Shown piece after piece: positions 53,560-63,575 of a stretch of DNA of 64,000 nucleotides. The stretch is from Astropecten irregularis (taxonomy: Eukaryota; Echinodermata; Asteroidea; Paxillosida; Astropectinidae). The notes under the pieces are model-generated. The model saw only the letters and a program-made list of their open reading frames with translations. It did not search any database and was not told the DNA's origin. The stretch covers positions 10,834,499-10,898,498 of the forward strand of contig OZ020250.1 of the NCBI GenBank assembly GCA_963971285.1, read 5' to 3'. The translations under genes were made by a program, and so were the position numbers. Every line of letters begins with the position of its first letter. Positions within the stretch are counted from its first letter, which is position 1.

Positions 53560-54445
53560 AAGATGATTCTCAGTTGCCTTTTACCTCAGGCTGTCGTCTC
53601 AGGTTTTTTTGTTCATCATTTGACATGTTGGAGAATTCTCACCCAGGACAGTTGGTTTCTTCAATCCAGTCAAGGCTACATATTTTATAGAAGTTCTTCA
53701 GTTCCCCTTTCAGTTTCCGGAAGAAATACTGGTTTAGTTTCTGCTAGCTACTCTAGAAAGGATTGTTCATACAGCAGCTTCTTACTCCAAGGGGACTTGC
53801 TGGGGTCTATACATGTAGACCTTGTGCAATAAAACATCATAATGAAATATTCCAACGTAATTGTTCTGTATTGCAGAGGGGGGACAAGACACCATGTACT
53901 ATTTTATTGTCGTACCATTTTATCGTAATTTAGCGTTATTATAATCATTGTGAATTTGTTTTAGCGGAAGGAGTTTTATCTATCTTTTAAATGTGATTGT
54001 ATCTGTAACCTGTATGTAACTGTTTTTACTGTTCTTAATCTTTTGGGAGCATTTTAATTACCCTGTAATGGGATACAATAAAGAATCTTATCTTATCTTA
54101 TCTTATGCTTAGCCTACATGTACTTTTTTACCCGTTCACCTCCATCGTTGCGTGAACATGTATCTCTGTTTGGGACTACCAGATATTCCAGTTTGCTCGT
54201 CTCCCTTTTGGACTTTCGAGTGCTGCAAGAACATTCTCCAACGTCCTGAAGCTATAGTTGCTGCTCACCTCCATCACATAGCTATGTTTTGGGGCAGGTC
54301 ATCCGACGGAGGCAAGGAGAAGGTTGTCTCCCACAACCAATCTGGTTTTGTGGTCTTTCATGACAAGTTTCAGCTAGTGCTGTCACAGCCGATATTCTGT
54401 TTTTCTCATTATTTACGAGACCATGACTTCGTCCTCGCCCCATGA
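53560..54445 (+). pseudogene. DIRS reverse transcriptase, decayed and interrupted
   Basis: Starts with PFTSGCRLRFF and DSWFLQSSQGY (positions 53575-53690), the DIRS entry to the RT. After the LINE-tail insertion it resumes with FARLPFGLSSAARTFSNVL (54190-54250, the conserved PFGL motif). The expected catalytic YLDD that should follow is not present (AMFWGRSSDGG instead), so polymerase activity is lost. Confidence 0.7.
53835..54107 (+). repeat. 5'-truncated LINE tail inserted in DIRS RT
   Basis: A non-coding 3' UTR-like block ends GGGATACAATAAAGAATC followed by (TTATC)n. DIRS RT sequence lies on both sides. Confidence 0.65.
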
Positions 54446-54589
54446 GTAGATCATTAGGTACTGACACACTGTCTACTGCTGTTAGTTTTGACTGTCTTAA
54501 CAGTACAGGGCTTGGCTTACTGCCCGGTCACTTATCATCTACAATCGAAGCTGTGCTTCCAGCACCACTCTTCACCACAGTCTACAACT

Positions 54590-54950
54590 GGACAGGAACT
54601 TCACCATCCTGACAGACGCTTTGCTTCAAGGTTGGAGCAAATGTCTGGAAGAAATCAATGCCAAGGTCACTGGTCTCTCAGCGTACAGTTTTTACATATC
54701 ATTTGGCTACTCTTAGTCTTCCATGCCCTTTGTTCATTAGCAGACATCATCGAGATGTATGCATCCGTCTACCAGTAGACAACACGTCTGCTCTGTCTAC
54801 AATCAATCGCAAGGGGCACTCATTCTCTAGGATTGTCCAGCCTCGCAGTGGTATTGTGGATGTTGTGCCACGCAGGAAACTTACTCTCACAGCAGAATGC
54901 CTGCCAGGAGCACACATCACATCGTCACATCAGTTGGTCTGACTGATCAG
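54590..54950 (+). pseudogene. DIRS RNase H
   Basis: Frame 54658-54942 contains PVDNTSALSTINRKGHSFSR (active-site Asp in VDNT) and PRRKLTLTAECLPGAHITSS, which match the HIPGxxN end of DIRS RNase H with changes. The first Asp (TDA) lies in a shifted frame near 54610 (LTDALLQGWS). Confidence 0.72.
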
Positions 54951-54959
54951 CAGCAGTTA

Positions 54960-55253
54960 TGACACTTGCATCCAGAAGTCTTTTTCAGACTTGTTCAAGT
55001 GGCGGGCTTCCAGCCATCAGCCTACTTTATTTGCTTCTCGTTTCTTCAACTCCCTAGAGACGTATGGTGGCAACCAGATCCTCTGGTGTGGAGAGTAAAT
55101 GTCTATACGATCAACTGGAGGGAGTCGACAGCTTACATGTCTTCCCCATTGGCTCTTCTTCTGAGATGCCCCCATGGATACCATTGGATAGGGCCACACT
55201 TCTCCTTGTGTCTCCAGTGTGGAAGACACAAGCTTGATATCTCTGCTCTTTGA
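54960..55253 (+). pseudogene. DIRS post-RNase H segment
   Basis: Frame 54966-55253: LHPEVFFRLVQVAGFQPSAY, then DPLVWRVNVYTINWRESTAY. It is parallel to the minus-strand piece at 25509-25890. This segment joins RNase H to the recombinase in DIRS polyproteins. Confidence 0.75.
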
Positions 55254-56225
55254 GACTTGTCATACAGCCTCCAGTCCATCTCCCAGTTGGCAATTGGACA
55301 ACCTGTCACTCTACAACAACAAATAGAGCCATTCCAAGGGAACAGCTTGTCATCAGAATGTTAATGCTGTCAGGCAACTCCTCTCATCATGAGGATTTCG
55401 GAGGCCATTGTCATCCTGACGCCCAGCGAATAATGCACAGTTCAACTCTGCATACAAGCTGCTAGACTGGAATCTCTTCACAGGCTATACTGGATGGAGG
55501 CTTCCAATACCGATTACTCGATGTTTGTCGGTCAGCTATTTCATCTGCTCACGCTCCACTTAAGGGTGTTCCGGTGGGTCTACACCCGTTGATGACCAAA
55601 TTCTTTAAGGGTGTCACGATGTTCATCCCTCTCAGCCAGGTAACGGGCAACCTGGGACTCCAGGACAGTCCTTGGGTACCTTCGTTCTCTTCCTTCTTGT
55701 TGAAGCTACATGTAAGTACCTTTGGGTTTGCTGACTACGATAATCTGCGGGTTACTTCCATTGGTCGCCGCAGGATGCTGCCCATCCTTGTCAGCATTGG
55801 ATTTGCAATTATTGCAAAGAGCTACAGATATGAGGGTTACACCCTTTCATCAGTTTGACCAGCCTATCGTCAACTGCATCTCACCGACTTGGGTTATCTC
55901 CTTTTACAACTATCTGCCAGACAGCAAGTTGTATGGTAAAAAATACTGGACGAGTATCTTGAGCAGGCGAACCCGCCTGAGGCCAGGGAACGACATGGGA
56001 CAAGTTTTGTTTCTGTCGTTTGTGAAGCCCTTTCTTGCCGTCATGTCTTTAACCATCGCCTGGTGGCTAATTCTGTTTTGGCCTGACTGGCATAGATTTC
56101 TAGCCCTCTCTACCAGCAGGGCAGCTACTTCAGCAGCTGCTCAGTCGGGCTGTATAAAACAGGACTTTTATGAACAGCTGACGGATGGACTTCCGCTAGT
56201 GCTGTCAGGATATTCTGCTGGCTGA
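55254..56225 (+). pseudogene. DIRS tyrosine recombinase, decayed
   Basis: VPVGLHPLMTKFFKGVTMFI lies near 55570-55625 and a late LALSTSRAATSAAAQSGCIK near 56100-56155, corresponding to the HxxR box and the helix before the catalytic tyrosine. In this copy the His of the box is replaced and spacing is altered, so it is not active. It would integrate circular DNA copies without a target duplication. Confidence 0.7.
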
Positions 56226-56283
56226 ATGTTGCCTCTTCAGGTTTGGAACAGCAGTCCTGGCTTCGGCTCAGCTTTGAAGTATA

Positions 56284-56408
56284 CAAAGTGAGTCTTGACG
56301 ACTAGGGCGAAATATAATTTCCAATTATGTAAGGGTACTTACCTGCCATATAATTGGAATTATATGAGGCCTACATGTATATTATATGAGGCCTAGGAGG
56401 AGAGACTT
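56284..56408 (+). repeat. DIRS internal complementary region
   Basis: The first part, CAAAGTGAGTCTTGACGACT to AAATATAATT, is the inverse of 51593-51629. The second part, AATTATGTAAGGG through CTTACCTGCCATATAATT to GAGGCCTAGGAGGAGAGACT, is the inverse of 56637-56705. In DIRS models this region templates the circular junction during replication. Confidence 0.88.
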
Positions 56409-56502
56409 ACTGTTCCCTCCCGATGGTCTCCAGAGCTCTCTCTCTTCTTCCCACCCGTTGGAGTTCGCCTCAGCCATTCACTCCTCACCTTATCTACAAA
56501 GA

Positions 56503-56705
56503 GACATGCTTCAGTGGTTTTGGGGAGTATTTATTGGGCTGAAGGTGGGCTCATTTACATTTTCATAAATGGAGGAACCTTGCATTTTTCTTAAAGGGTG
56601 GATCAGACCGTATTGCGTGGGACAATAATACAAAGTGAGTCTCTCCTCCTAGGCCTCATTTAATTCAAATTATATGGCAGGTAAGGACCCTTACATAATT
56701 TGAAA
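56503..56705 (+). repeat. DIRS right inverted terminal repeat
   Basis: Core 56503-56641 is the inverse of 51619-51757. The outer edge to about 56705 is complemented in the internal region. Confidence 0.88.
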
Positions 56706-56869
56706 TTGTGCCACTCTTCTCAGAAATTCTTGTTTTACAAATCTTGCAAATGGCACTGTGCTGCTTATTCCATTTGATACAAAACTACCGATGATCTTCA
56801 TACTCCGATTGTATGATTTATCAGAAATCGCCAAAATAATCAACCGTGAAATTTGTAACCAAAATGAAA
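56706..56869. other. short spacer, nothing recognised
   Basis: Sequence between the DIRS end and the GAGTAC repeats, with no clear signal. Confidence 0.4.
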
Positions 56870-57010
56870 TTTGCACTAAATAATTTGAGTACATGAAATT
56901 GAGTACAGGCAAAGTACATTTTTTTTTTAGTACTTATAATCGAGTACGGGCAAAGTTCATTTTATTTTTGAGTTTTGTTTATCGAGTATGGATAGAGTAC
57001 ATGTAGGAGT
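56870..57010. repeat. GAGTAC-rich element, right piece next to DIRS
   Basis: TTGAGTACATGAAATTGAGT, then ATCGAGTACGGGCAAAG and ATCGAGTATGGATAGAGTAC. Similar in wording to 48114-48264. Confidence 0.55.
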
Positions 57011-57906
57011 GCTCACTGCCTGGGGGTGCGGAAATATGGTGCAGAACATCACAGGTCGATGTGGGATAAGCATAAAGATAATCTAGAGTATCCCAGGGTG
57101 TCCGGTGGGTGGTTGATGGTCTGGCTGGGCCTTGCCTTTCTTCAGGGACCGCCCACAGCAGATCGTGTTCTGGGCTTCTTGACTGCGGACCCCTTGCCAG
57201 TTGATACTGGCGGGGTCATGGGGGTGGAAGATGACGTGTCCCCCCGCGATCCCATCTGGGCCATATCAGGGTGAGGCAGTTCTGTAACGAGAGACTGACC
57301 GCGACCCAAAGGTGAATGCCAAATGGCACTGAGGTATCGGTCCGGAGGACCTGAGCTCAACGAGAATAGAGGGCACACTCCAGTTGATAAAACATAGTGT
57401 ATTGTCTAAGGACACTAGGCAAATATGCCAATGCAGATGCTATTTGGGTGAGATTAACGTAGTAGACATTACATTTACATAAATAGCATGTGGTTATGCA
57501 ACTGGGCCAACGAAACAAAATCTAAATTTTGACCGAAAAAAAAATGGCTGTTTACTTTCCATGTTGACATATAAAGTCTAAAGAATATGACTGTGGAATG
57601 GTTTAATCCACAAAGCACACCCTCACTTGTACCAGGCAAGTTGTGGTTCAAGGGAAAAATATGTTGGAATAGCTCTCTGGTCAACATTTTGGCAAAGCGG
57701 GGAGAACTGGATGTAAACAATCAGACAGCCTGGTCTCACACTCGAACACTATGATGGAGAAACTGAGTTGGACAGACTGGCAGCAAATTCACCATGAAAT
57801 TTGTAGAGAAGACCTACAATTAATTCACATTCTAATAAAATCTTTAATTCCTAATTCTTAGATAGATTAATTTATGTATATCATACTCATCTACTTTAAT
57901 TCTTAC
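57011..57906. other. intron sequence, unidentified
   Basis: The GC-richer first half (57020-57400) has no known domain in any frame; the second half is AT-rich. It lies just 3' of the mucin exon donor on the minus strand. Confidence 0.4.
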
Positions 57907-59249
57907 CAATGATTATTTGTTCAGTTTTACTTCCTCCATTAGAGAACCTGGTTACAGAGCTTGGGGATTCCATTGTAGAGTCAGTTGTTGGCCCATCTTC
58001 AGCGATGACCTCAGTTGATAATTTTGTTTCTTGTGCACTATCCAAGGTATTTAGTGATATTGACAACAATGTTGTTGAAAGACCTATGTTGACAGCATCA
58101 GTTGAATCTATTGTGGACAATGCTGTTGCATCTTGTGTCACTGTTTGAGTTGATGAATTAATAATGATCTCAGGAGTTGGAGTATTTGTTGATGACTCAG
58201 TTGAAGCGAAGCCTGTACTGGTGTCATCATGTGTTTGTGAGGGAGATGTGTCAATTTGTGGGGAAGAGTAAACAACTGATGTTGTCAGAAATCGATTGGG
58301 TGGTGGTTTTTCTTTATTAGAGGCAGGTGTGGACATGTCCATTAAAAAAGTTGTTGAATCACTATCTGATGATACAGAAGTAGAGGTGGATAGGGATGGG
58401 GTTGAATGAGATGTGTATGCTGATCCAATGTTTACTTTTGTAAACTCATTAATTTCCATTGTAGGTGTCCTAGCAGGTGATGTTGCAGATGAAAATATGT
58501 CATTAGAGAATGTAGTGAATCCCTCAGTTGATGCAGGTGAACTAGCTCTACCTGAAAATGAGACAATGGGTTGATGTATATCTGATGTCACAGGTAGAGT
58601 AGACAGATGCGAGATATGAGTTGAAAGTTGACCTGATGTTTCTGATACTGATGTGTGTGTAGTAGAGTCAATGTAAGATGAGACTGAGGTTAAATCATTT
58701 AATAGTTTGGTAATCAGGGATGAATCAGCCACTGTTGCATTATTTTGTGGTAACTCTTCTGGAGTGCTTTCTTGCGAGACTGTTGATGTTTCGGATGGGA
58801 AAGTTTTCTCTATCTGGGGTTTAGTTTCATATTTGGTAGTTGTTTTCTCATTAATTTGTCCTGATGTTAAGACAAAAGATCCTGCCTTTGTACTATCACC
58901 TGTAAAGAGCAAGTGTGTGGTAAGCTCAAAGTTAGTTGATGTTTCATCTAATAGTGTTATTTTTGTTGCAGTCTTTGTAAAGCTTGCTGATGTTGGACTT
59001 GCAGTAGACAGGGTGGATAGATTTATGTTCCTTACAGATACAGATTCTAGCAGATTTCCAGTTGAATTTAATGGGACAGATTCTGTTGTTGACATGTCCA
59101 GTACCATCTTAAGAAAAGAGGTTGTTCTGAGGGCCATTTTCTGCAAGGTATTCTGCCTATGTGCAGTGCCAGGAAGCTGACCCCCAATCATCAAAGTAGA
59201 AGATTTAATTCCCATCCAAAAGATATTAAATGACTCCACAACTGTAGCT
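57907..59249 (-). CDS. mucin-like gene exon, Ser/Thr-rich
   Basis: Internal 1343-bp exon. The acceptor is TTTTGTATTTCAG at the upstream side and the donor GGTAAGAATT at 57906. It encodes about 447 residues. Roughly 35-40 percent by eye are Ser or Thr, there is no cysteine, and there are several N-x-S/T sites (NST, NAT, NLS, NSS). Examples are STLSTASPTSASFTKTATK and SLSTSTSVSSDSDSTTF. Such regions carry dense O-glycans in mucins. It starts with one codon base and ends with one, which the SEA exon at 50211 completes to Glu. A long open frame without stops in such simple sequence, plus matched splice phase, supports a real exon. Upstream exons lie outside the window or are not recognised. Confidence 0.88.
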
Positions 59250-59389
59250 CTGAAATACAAAATAATAAGATTGATATTAATACCTGTCTAGATAGGAAAG
59301 AGTTATTCATTGCGGTACATACAGATAAGGGAAAAAAGGTGATTAATGCCACGTGATGTGACAACTGTTTTCGGTCTTTGATTTACTTA

Positions 59390-59500
59390 TTTCTGGATAA
59401 GCAAACCATTTCGGGTGGAAATATTTTAACAGTATGTTTCTACCAGCACCATCTTCATACCCTAAAAGTTATCTGTAAATCTGTGAACTGTAACTTTAAG
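59390..59500 (+). repeat. fragment of the TTAA-type MITE family
   Basis: ATTTCTGGATAAGCAAACCA, then GTATGTTTCTACCAGCACCA and TATCTGTAAATCTGTGAAC match 34668-34765. Confidence 0.65.
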
Positions 59501-59513
59501 TTTAAAACGCAAA

Positions 59514-59688
59514 GGAAACTGACTGAGTTTTAAGTCATTGACCACCAACATAGTCACCACCAACGTAGGGCTGGATGGCTCAGTTGGTAGAGCGCCTGTA
59601 CGGTATTCAGGAGGTTGCCGGTTTGAATCCCGCTCCAGTCAATTTTTCTTTGTTCACTTTTCAATGACTTTAAACTCAGTCAGTTTCC
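59514..59688 (+). mobile_element. SINE-like element: tRNA-like core in inverted repeats
   Basis: GGAAACTGACTGAGTTTTAA (continuing GTCATTGA) is inverted at 59661-59688 with one mismatch. Between them is a tRNA-like core (59568-59640). Partial copies occur at 1625-1795 and 4384-4555. The combination of Pol III promoter boxes with terminal inverted repeats is unusual. Confidence 0.68.
59568..59640 (+). other. tRNA-like sequence of the SINE
   Basis: The A box lies in TGGCTCAGTTGGTAGAGC and the B box is GGTTTGAATCC. The ends GGCTGG and CCAGTC can pair as an acceptor stem with one G-U. The anticodon arm CCTG/CAGG encloses nine bases rather than seven, so I do not call a functional tRNA gene. Confidence 0.7.
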
Positions 59689-59769
59689 CTTGTGGTTATT
59701 TCACATATATATGCATATTTTAAAAAACATTATTTTGAGGGTACAAATTATTTTGAGGGAATGAATCAC

Positions 59770-59890
59770 GACTAAACACTGACTTTAGGAATGAGAGAAA
59801 CTGCTTTAATATGTCAACAAGACACGATGATAATAAAGATGGCGGCGCCCAAGGAGGCACAACAACTCGCCACCAGAGGGCGCCATAACA
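59770..59890 (-). repeat. LTR-like terminal fragment, copy 2
   Basis: Inverse of 379-505: GACTAAACACTGACTTTAGG and CTGCTTTAATATGTCAACAA, ending CCACCAGAGGGCGCCATA. About 90 percent alike by eye. No coding part is attached. Confidence 0.6.
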
Positions 59891-60490
59891 TACACAACAA
59901 TGATGACTGGCGCTGATGAAATTGGGCCAAAAGCCAAGGGAAAGTAGGGTTGGACAGACATGGGTCATTCCATGTCAGACCAACGCACTTTTTGACCTTA
60001 GGTTCTTCGATTTTTACAAAAATTGGTATGCAAGTAGGTATCAATGAGTAATGTATGAATGCCAATTTTTAGTGGAATCCCTCCACCAATGTGGCCGGTA
60101 CACATGTATAAGATATGGAAATTTTCATGTTCTGACAATACCTTTTCACAGGATTAAATCATAACTCGTTATTTAAACATTTCCACGAAAAATATACAAA
60201 TCTGTTATCAAAATGACCAGAATTAGATGCTCTAAGTGGCGCTATCCTTAAATTAAAAAAAGAAAAGAAAAGGTTGTTTCTCCATATTGTGTGTTCCTTT
60301 GGCAGGGTTCAGATAGAAAGCATGCAATAGATCATAATAATTGCCTGCCAACCAACAACAACTCACATCGACCAACAACGAGCAAGATCCATAATATTGT
60401 GATGGAGAATGTTGGTTGATATGCTTTGTAAACATTGGAGGAAGAATAATAATATAATAATATTTAATAATACAATAAAAGATCATGTGA
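59891..60490. other. no gene recognised
   Basis: Nothing identified. The sequence is AT-rich and upstream of the mucin exon in the gene's orientation. Confidence 0.4.
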
Positions 60491-60750
60491 TTCTCCTCCA
60501 CGTATAAATCATATAACTGATTAAATTATGGTGCCCGCCGAAATTAGGATTCAATTCACTCTGCTGACCCAGCTGGCCTACCAGGTATGGCATCTGCACT
60601 AGTATAAAGCAGGAGGTTCAAATCCCACCTGAGCCAGCAAATGATTTTTTCATGTGTGTGCTCAAAGGCACTTAGTGAAGTGCTCAATTACGTGGTTGAA
60701 GGGCAATAAATTGTTTGCATATTATTTCTCCTCCACGAATAAATTATATA
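60491..60750 (+). mobile_element. tRNA-derived SINE, second family
   Basis: The tRNA-like part at about 60561-60638 contains the B box GGTTCAAATCC (60616-60626) and ends GAGCCAGC, which can pair with GCTGACCC at the start. A tail to about 60720 follows. The words TCTCCTCCACGTATAAATCA and TCTCCTCCACGAATAAATTA flank it at about 60492 and 60726 as a probable diverged target duplication. Confidence 0.55.
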
Positions 60751-60759
60751 AAATATCAT

Positions 60760-62069
60760 GTGCATAGGATAATAATAAGAGGCATTACTGCAGAAAAATT
60801 AAGCTGAAGGAATTCAGCACACTGAAATGATTCCTTGAAATTTTCTCTTCAAGATGTGAGCCTCATAAAACCTTTGAAGACTTGCTGCTTCGTAGTTCCA
60901 CCCAACCCATCACATGGCACTTAATCATGTGCCATGGTCATAGATTCCACTTGGCGTCGGTGCTCCATGTTCTGGTACTGGGCAGATGATTTGTCCTCAA
61001 AATGTAATACGTTGCATACTTCCCTGGAGCCAATTTCATAGAGCTGCTTGAGCACAAAATATGCTTAAGCATGAAAAGTCTTCCCTGATCAAACAGGATT
61101 ACCAACAAAATTTCCATGTGATGTTTGCTTTTGACTAGCATTCAGCCATTGCTTGCTGAGCATAACATTCAAAAGGAGTTTTGGCTGGCATACTGATTTT
61201 ATTTACCAAGGTTTTTGGTGCTTCAGCAAGCTTAAGCAAATTCCGGTGTGTAAGTATCTAAGGGTTTCCTGGAAGTTAGGTGCCATCTCGAAATAGACTG
61301 TGCGTTATTGCACAGGAAGTCTGCGTTCCGCACGGAGAGTCTGCCGTTGTTAAGGCAGCCGTGATTCTGCAGACTGGACAGGTGTGTGCTCTCAAGCGTG
61401 GCGAGTTTAACCACTTCATGACGGTATTAAAACAAATTGTCACCGTGCTTAAGCGAAAAAAATGTTATCCGAATTTTACACAGTTTTCCTCTGGGACCGT
61501 TTAATGGACTCTTTCAAAGATCATTGGTGGTGGTATTTTGATTTTTTACTCAGGATTTCGCAGTCACGGACGATTTTTGTGGTTTCGTCCGATGCGTGAT
61601 ATCTCGTCAATCACGGAATGTATGACGATTTTTCCGGGTGTCATCCGTGACTGATAATGGTGAAGAGCCCAGTGCAGTAATCCTATAAGCCGATTATAAA
61701 CTCTATGAGTATAATGGGAACTCTGCCAGGCTTTGTGATTGTGGTTACGTAAAGAAAGGGGGCTTTCAATGGGTATAACACCCCCGTAATTTGTGTTGAC
61801 AGCCCCGGTGGAAAGGAGAGGAGAAGTAAGGGAGTAGTTGACTCAAAGCTCCATGGTTGAGTGAGCAGAGACAAAAGACCTCGCCGTGGACATGGGAGGG
61901 AAATGGCTGTGGAGTCCGGTGAGTTCCATAGCGAACAAGAGAAAGGGAACAAAGGCATGCACCAGCTTCTGACCGAATTCTATAGGTGATCGGCAAGCAT
62001 AAAATGTGAACAATGGTGCACCAAGTAGCAATAAGCCGAACACAAAAGGTTGTTATATAATCGTAAAGA
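60760..62069. other. no gene recognised
   Basis: No exon with a donor in the phase needed by the mucin exon could be identified with confidence. A patch at 61555-61660 has repeated TCACGGA and CGTCCG words in both orientations, probably a small inverted-repeat element. Confidence 0.35.
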
Positions 62070-62200
62070 TGGCGAAAAGTGGTACGAAGGATTCTTGTAG
62101 ATTTTGCCAAGTGAAAATTGGTACTGGATACGGGAGGAAATATAATAGGCCCCCTAATATAAATAATGCTGACAATTATGGACAAGATCCAGTAGTATAA
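62070..62200 (+). other. short ORF with a CRFC motif, uncertain
   Basis: 43 codons from ATG at 62070: MAKSGTKDSCRFCQVKIGTG and RKYNRPPN. The Cys-x2-Cys with basic surroundings may be the start of a zinc-binding domain, but the rest is absent. Could be a transposon relic or chance. Confidence 0.25.
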
Positions 62201-62252
62201 AATATTCCTGTGAATTGTTTGACAGTCCTACACAAAAATAAAGGGAAATAGA

Positions 62253-62400
62253 ACTAGACTTGTGGTTGTGTGAACAACCACTAGGTGTTCGGGGTCTCAT
62301 TACGTGGTGCAACTGTTATGTGAACATAAAAGTTATGTTGGAACGTATGTGGTCAATTGTCGCTCATACAATGGCATATTGAAATACACACTAAATTTTG
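62253..62400 (+). repeat. double-hairpin element, AGGTGTTC family, 5' fragment
   Basis: ACTAGACTTGTGGTTGTGTG with the hairpin GTGGTTGT/ACAACCAC, then TAGGTGTTCGGGGTC and AACTGTTATGTGAACAT, matching 13113-13260. The 3' hairpin is absent. Confidence 0.7.
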
Positions 62401-62742
62401 AATATGATGTTAATATCTTGCAGTTTTTATTTTGTTTGATTGAGACATATGATTTAAAAGTGACCATATCTCAACGTAAAAAAACTTAATTTTAGCCCAT
62501 GGATTTAGTTGCAGTGTTTATGGAACACATTGTCATTTGACAAAATGATGTACAATACTTCGCAACCTACATCGATAGCATTTCGATTAAGATTTGGTGC
62601 TGGTTTTTAAGGATATATAATAAGATTTACGTGCAAATATATATGGCAAGATTTAAACAACTAAACAAAGTTTTGAGTCACGCAATTGGACATTACATGT
62701 ACAGTACATATATGTTCTACACAGTGAATTATGTACGTATAT

Positions 62743-63086
62743 CATAGAGTTAAATAAAAAACTAGAGTGTGCACTCTGCGCGTGTTGCTCGAACTATGGC
62801 CAGCGCCATTGCATTAAGGAAACAAGGTAAAACGCGCGCGTCCCGTTTCAAATTGTGGGTACATATTCTTACCCCGGTTCGTGCGCACAGCACTGTGCAT
62901 AAAATATACGTCGCGTTACGCAGAGTGCGCGCAGTTCTTCGAGTAACATCCGGGTACCGTTTTGGGACTCTACTGGGGTTGCTCAGTCACCCCAACTAAA
63001 ATGGCGGCTGCGCGTCCGTGCCAGAGTGCCGAGAACACGCACATTGAATACGAAGCGCGCACTCTAGTTTTTTATTTAACTCTATG
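62743..63086. mobile_element. MITE with 27-bp perfect TIRs and 8-bp duplication
   Basis: CATAGAGTTAAATAAAAAAC, continuing TAGAGTG, is exactly inverted at 63060-63086. ACGTATAT flanks it at 62735-62742 and 63087-63094. The 344-bp body is GC-rich (CGCGCGTCC, GTGCGCACAGC) and encodes no transposase. An 8-bp duplication fits hAT-type elements. Confidence 0.82.
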
Positions 63087-63094
63087 ACGTATAT

Positions 63095-63299
63095 ATAGTG
63101 TATGGGAAATACAGTCAATCGATCATCATATTTTTTGTACATTATGACTGGCGAGGGGAGTCGGAGACAGGATGTGGTTAACTGTATAATTATGATTGTT
63201 TTATTCAATTCTGAAAGAAACCGAAATCAAGAAAAAAGCAGCAGTTAAATAAACAGTAAGACGACAGAGGTTCAAACATGACAGCAAGCAACTAACAGA
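63095..63299. other. no gene recognised
   Basis: Short AT-rich spacer without clear signals. Confidence 0.4.
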
Positions 63300-63425
63300 T
63301 TACAGATAATATTCAGATTGCGGAAAACAGAAATCCGCCAGTTTCACATAATAACAGATAACAGATTACAGATAATATTCAGATAATATTCAGATAATAT
63401 TCAGATAATATTCAGATTACGGAAA
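63300..63425 (+). repeat. 11-bp tandem repeat (CAGATAATATT)
   Basis: Five consecutive units at about 63368-63415, with looser AACAGATTACAGATAATATT copies on either side. Confidence 0.8.
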
Positions 63426-63575
63426 ACAGAAGTCAGCCAGCTTTTCACATATAACAGTCTTTAACAGATAACAGATTCAGGCTAATTACGGAAAAACAGA
63501 AACAGAGAACAACTTGACTTACAACTTTATCCCACAGACCAGGAGTAGTCGCTCTTACAGATATGGCGGATAACA

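Larger units (their letters stand above)
51593..56705 (+). mobile_element. full-length, decayed DIRS-like retrotransposon
   Basis: It has the diagnostic DIRS layout. A left terminal repeat (51593-51757) is inverted at the right end (56503-56641, same 139-bp core length, about six mismatches by eye). An internal complementary region (56284-56408) matches, inverted, first the outer edge of the left repeat and then the outer edge of the right repeat. Between them are remnants of Gag, RT, RNase H, the post-RNase H segment and a tyrosine recombinase, in the normal order. There is no target duplication, as expected for recombinase-mediated insertion. Reading frames are broken throughout, and a small LINE tail is inserted at 53835-54107. 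Confidence 0.88.

Noticed and set aside
57909-59180. Plus-strand open frames opposite the mucin exon
   Set aside because: They are antisense shadows of the Ser/Thr-rich exon; the minus strand has the matched splice sites and codon phases.
59568-59640. Functional tRNA gene
   Set aside because: Pol III boxes and an acceptor-like stem exist, but the anticodon loop would have nine bases and the unit recurs as truncated dispersed copies, so it is a SINE head.
62769-62999. 76-codon Arg-rich ORF
   Set aside because: It lies entirely within the MITE at 62743-63086 and resembles no transposase; it reflects GC-rich filler.
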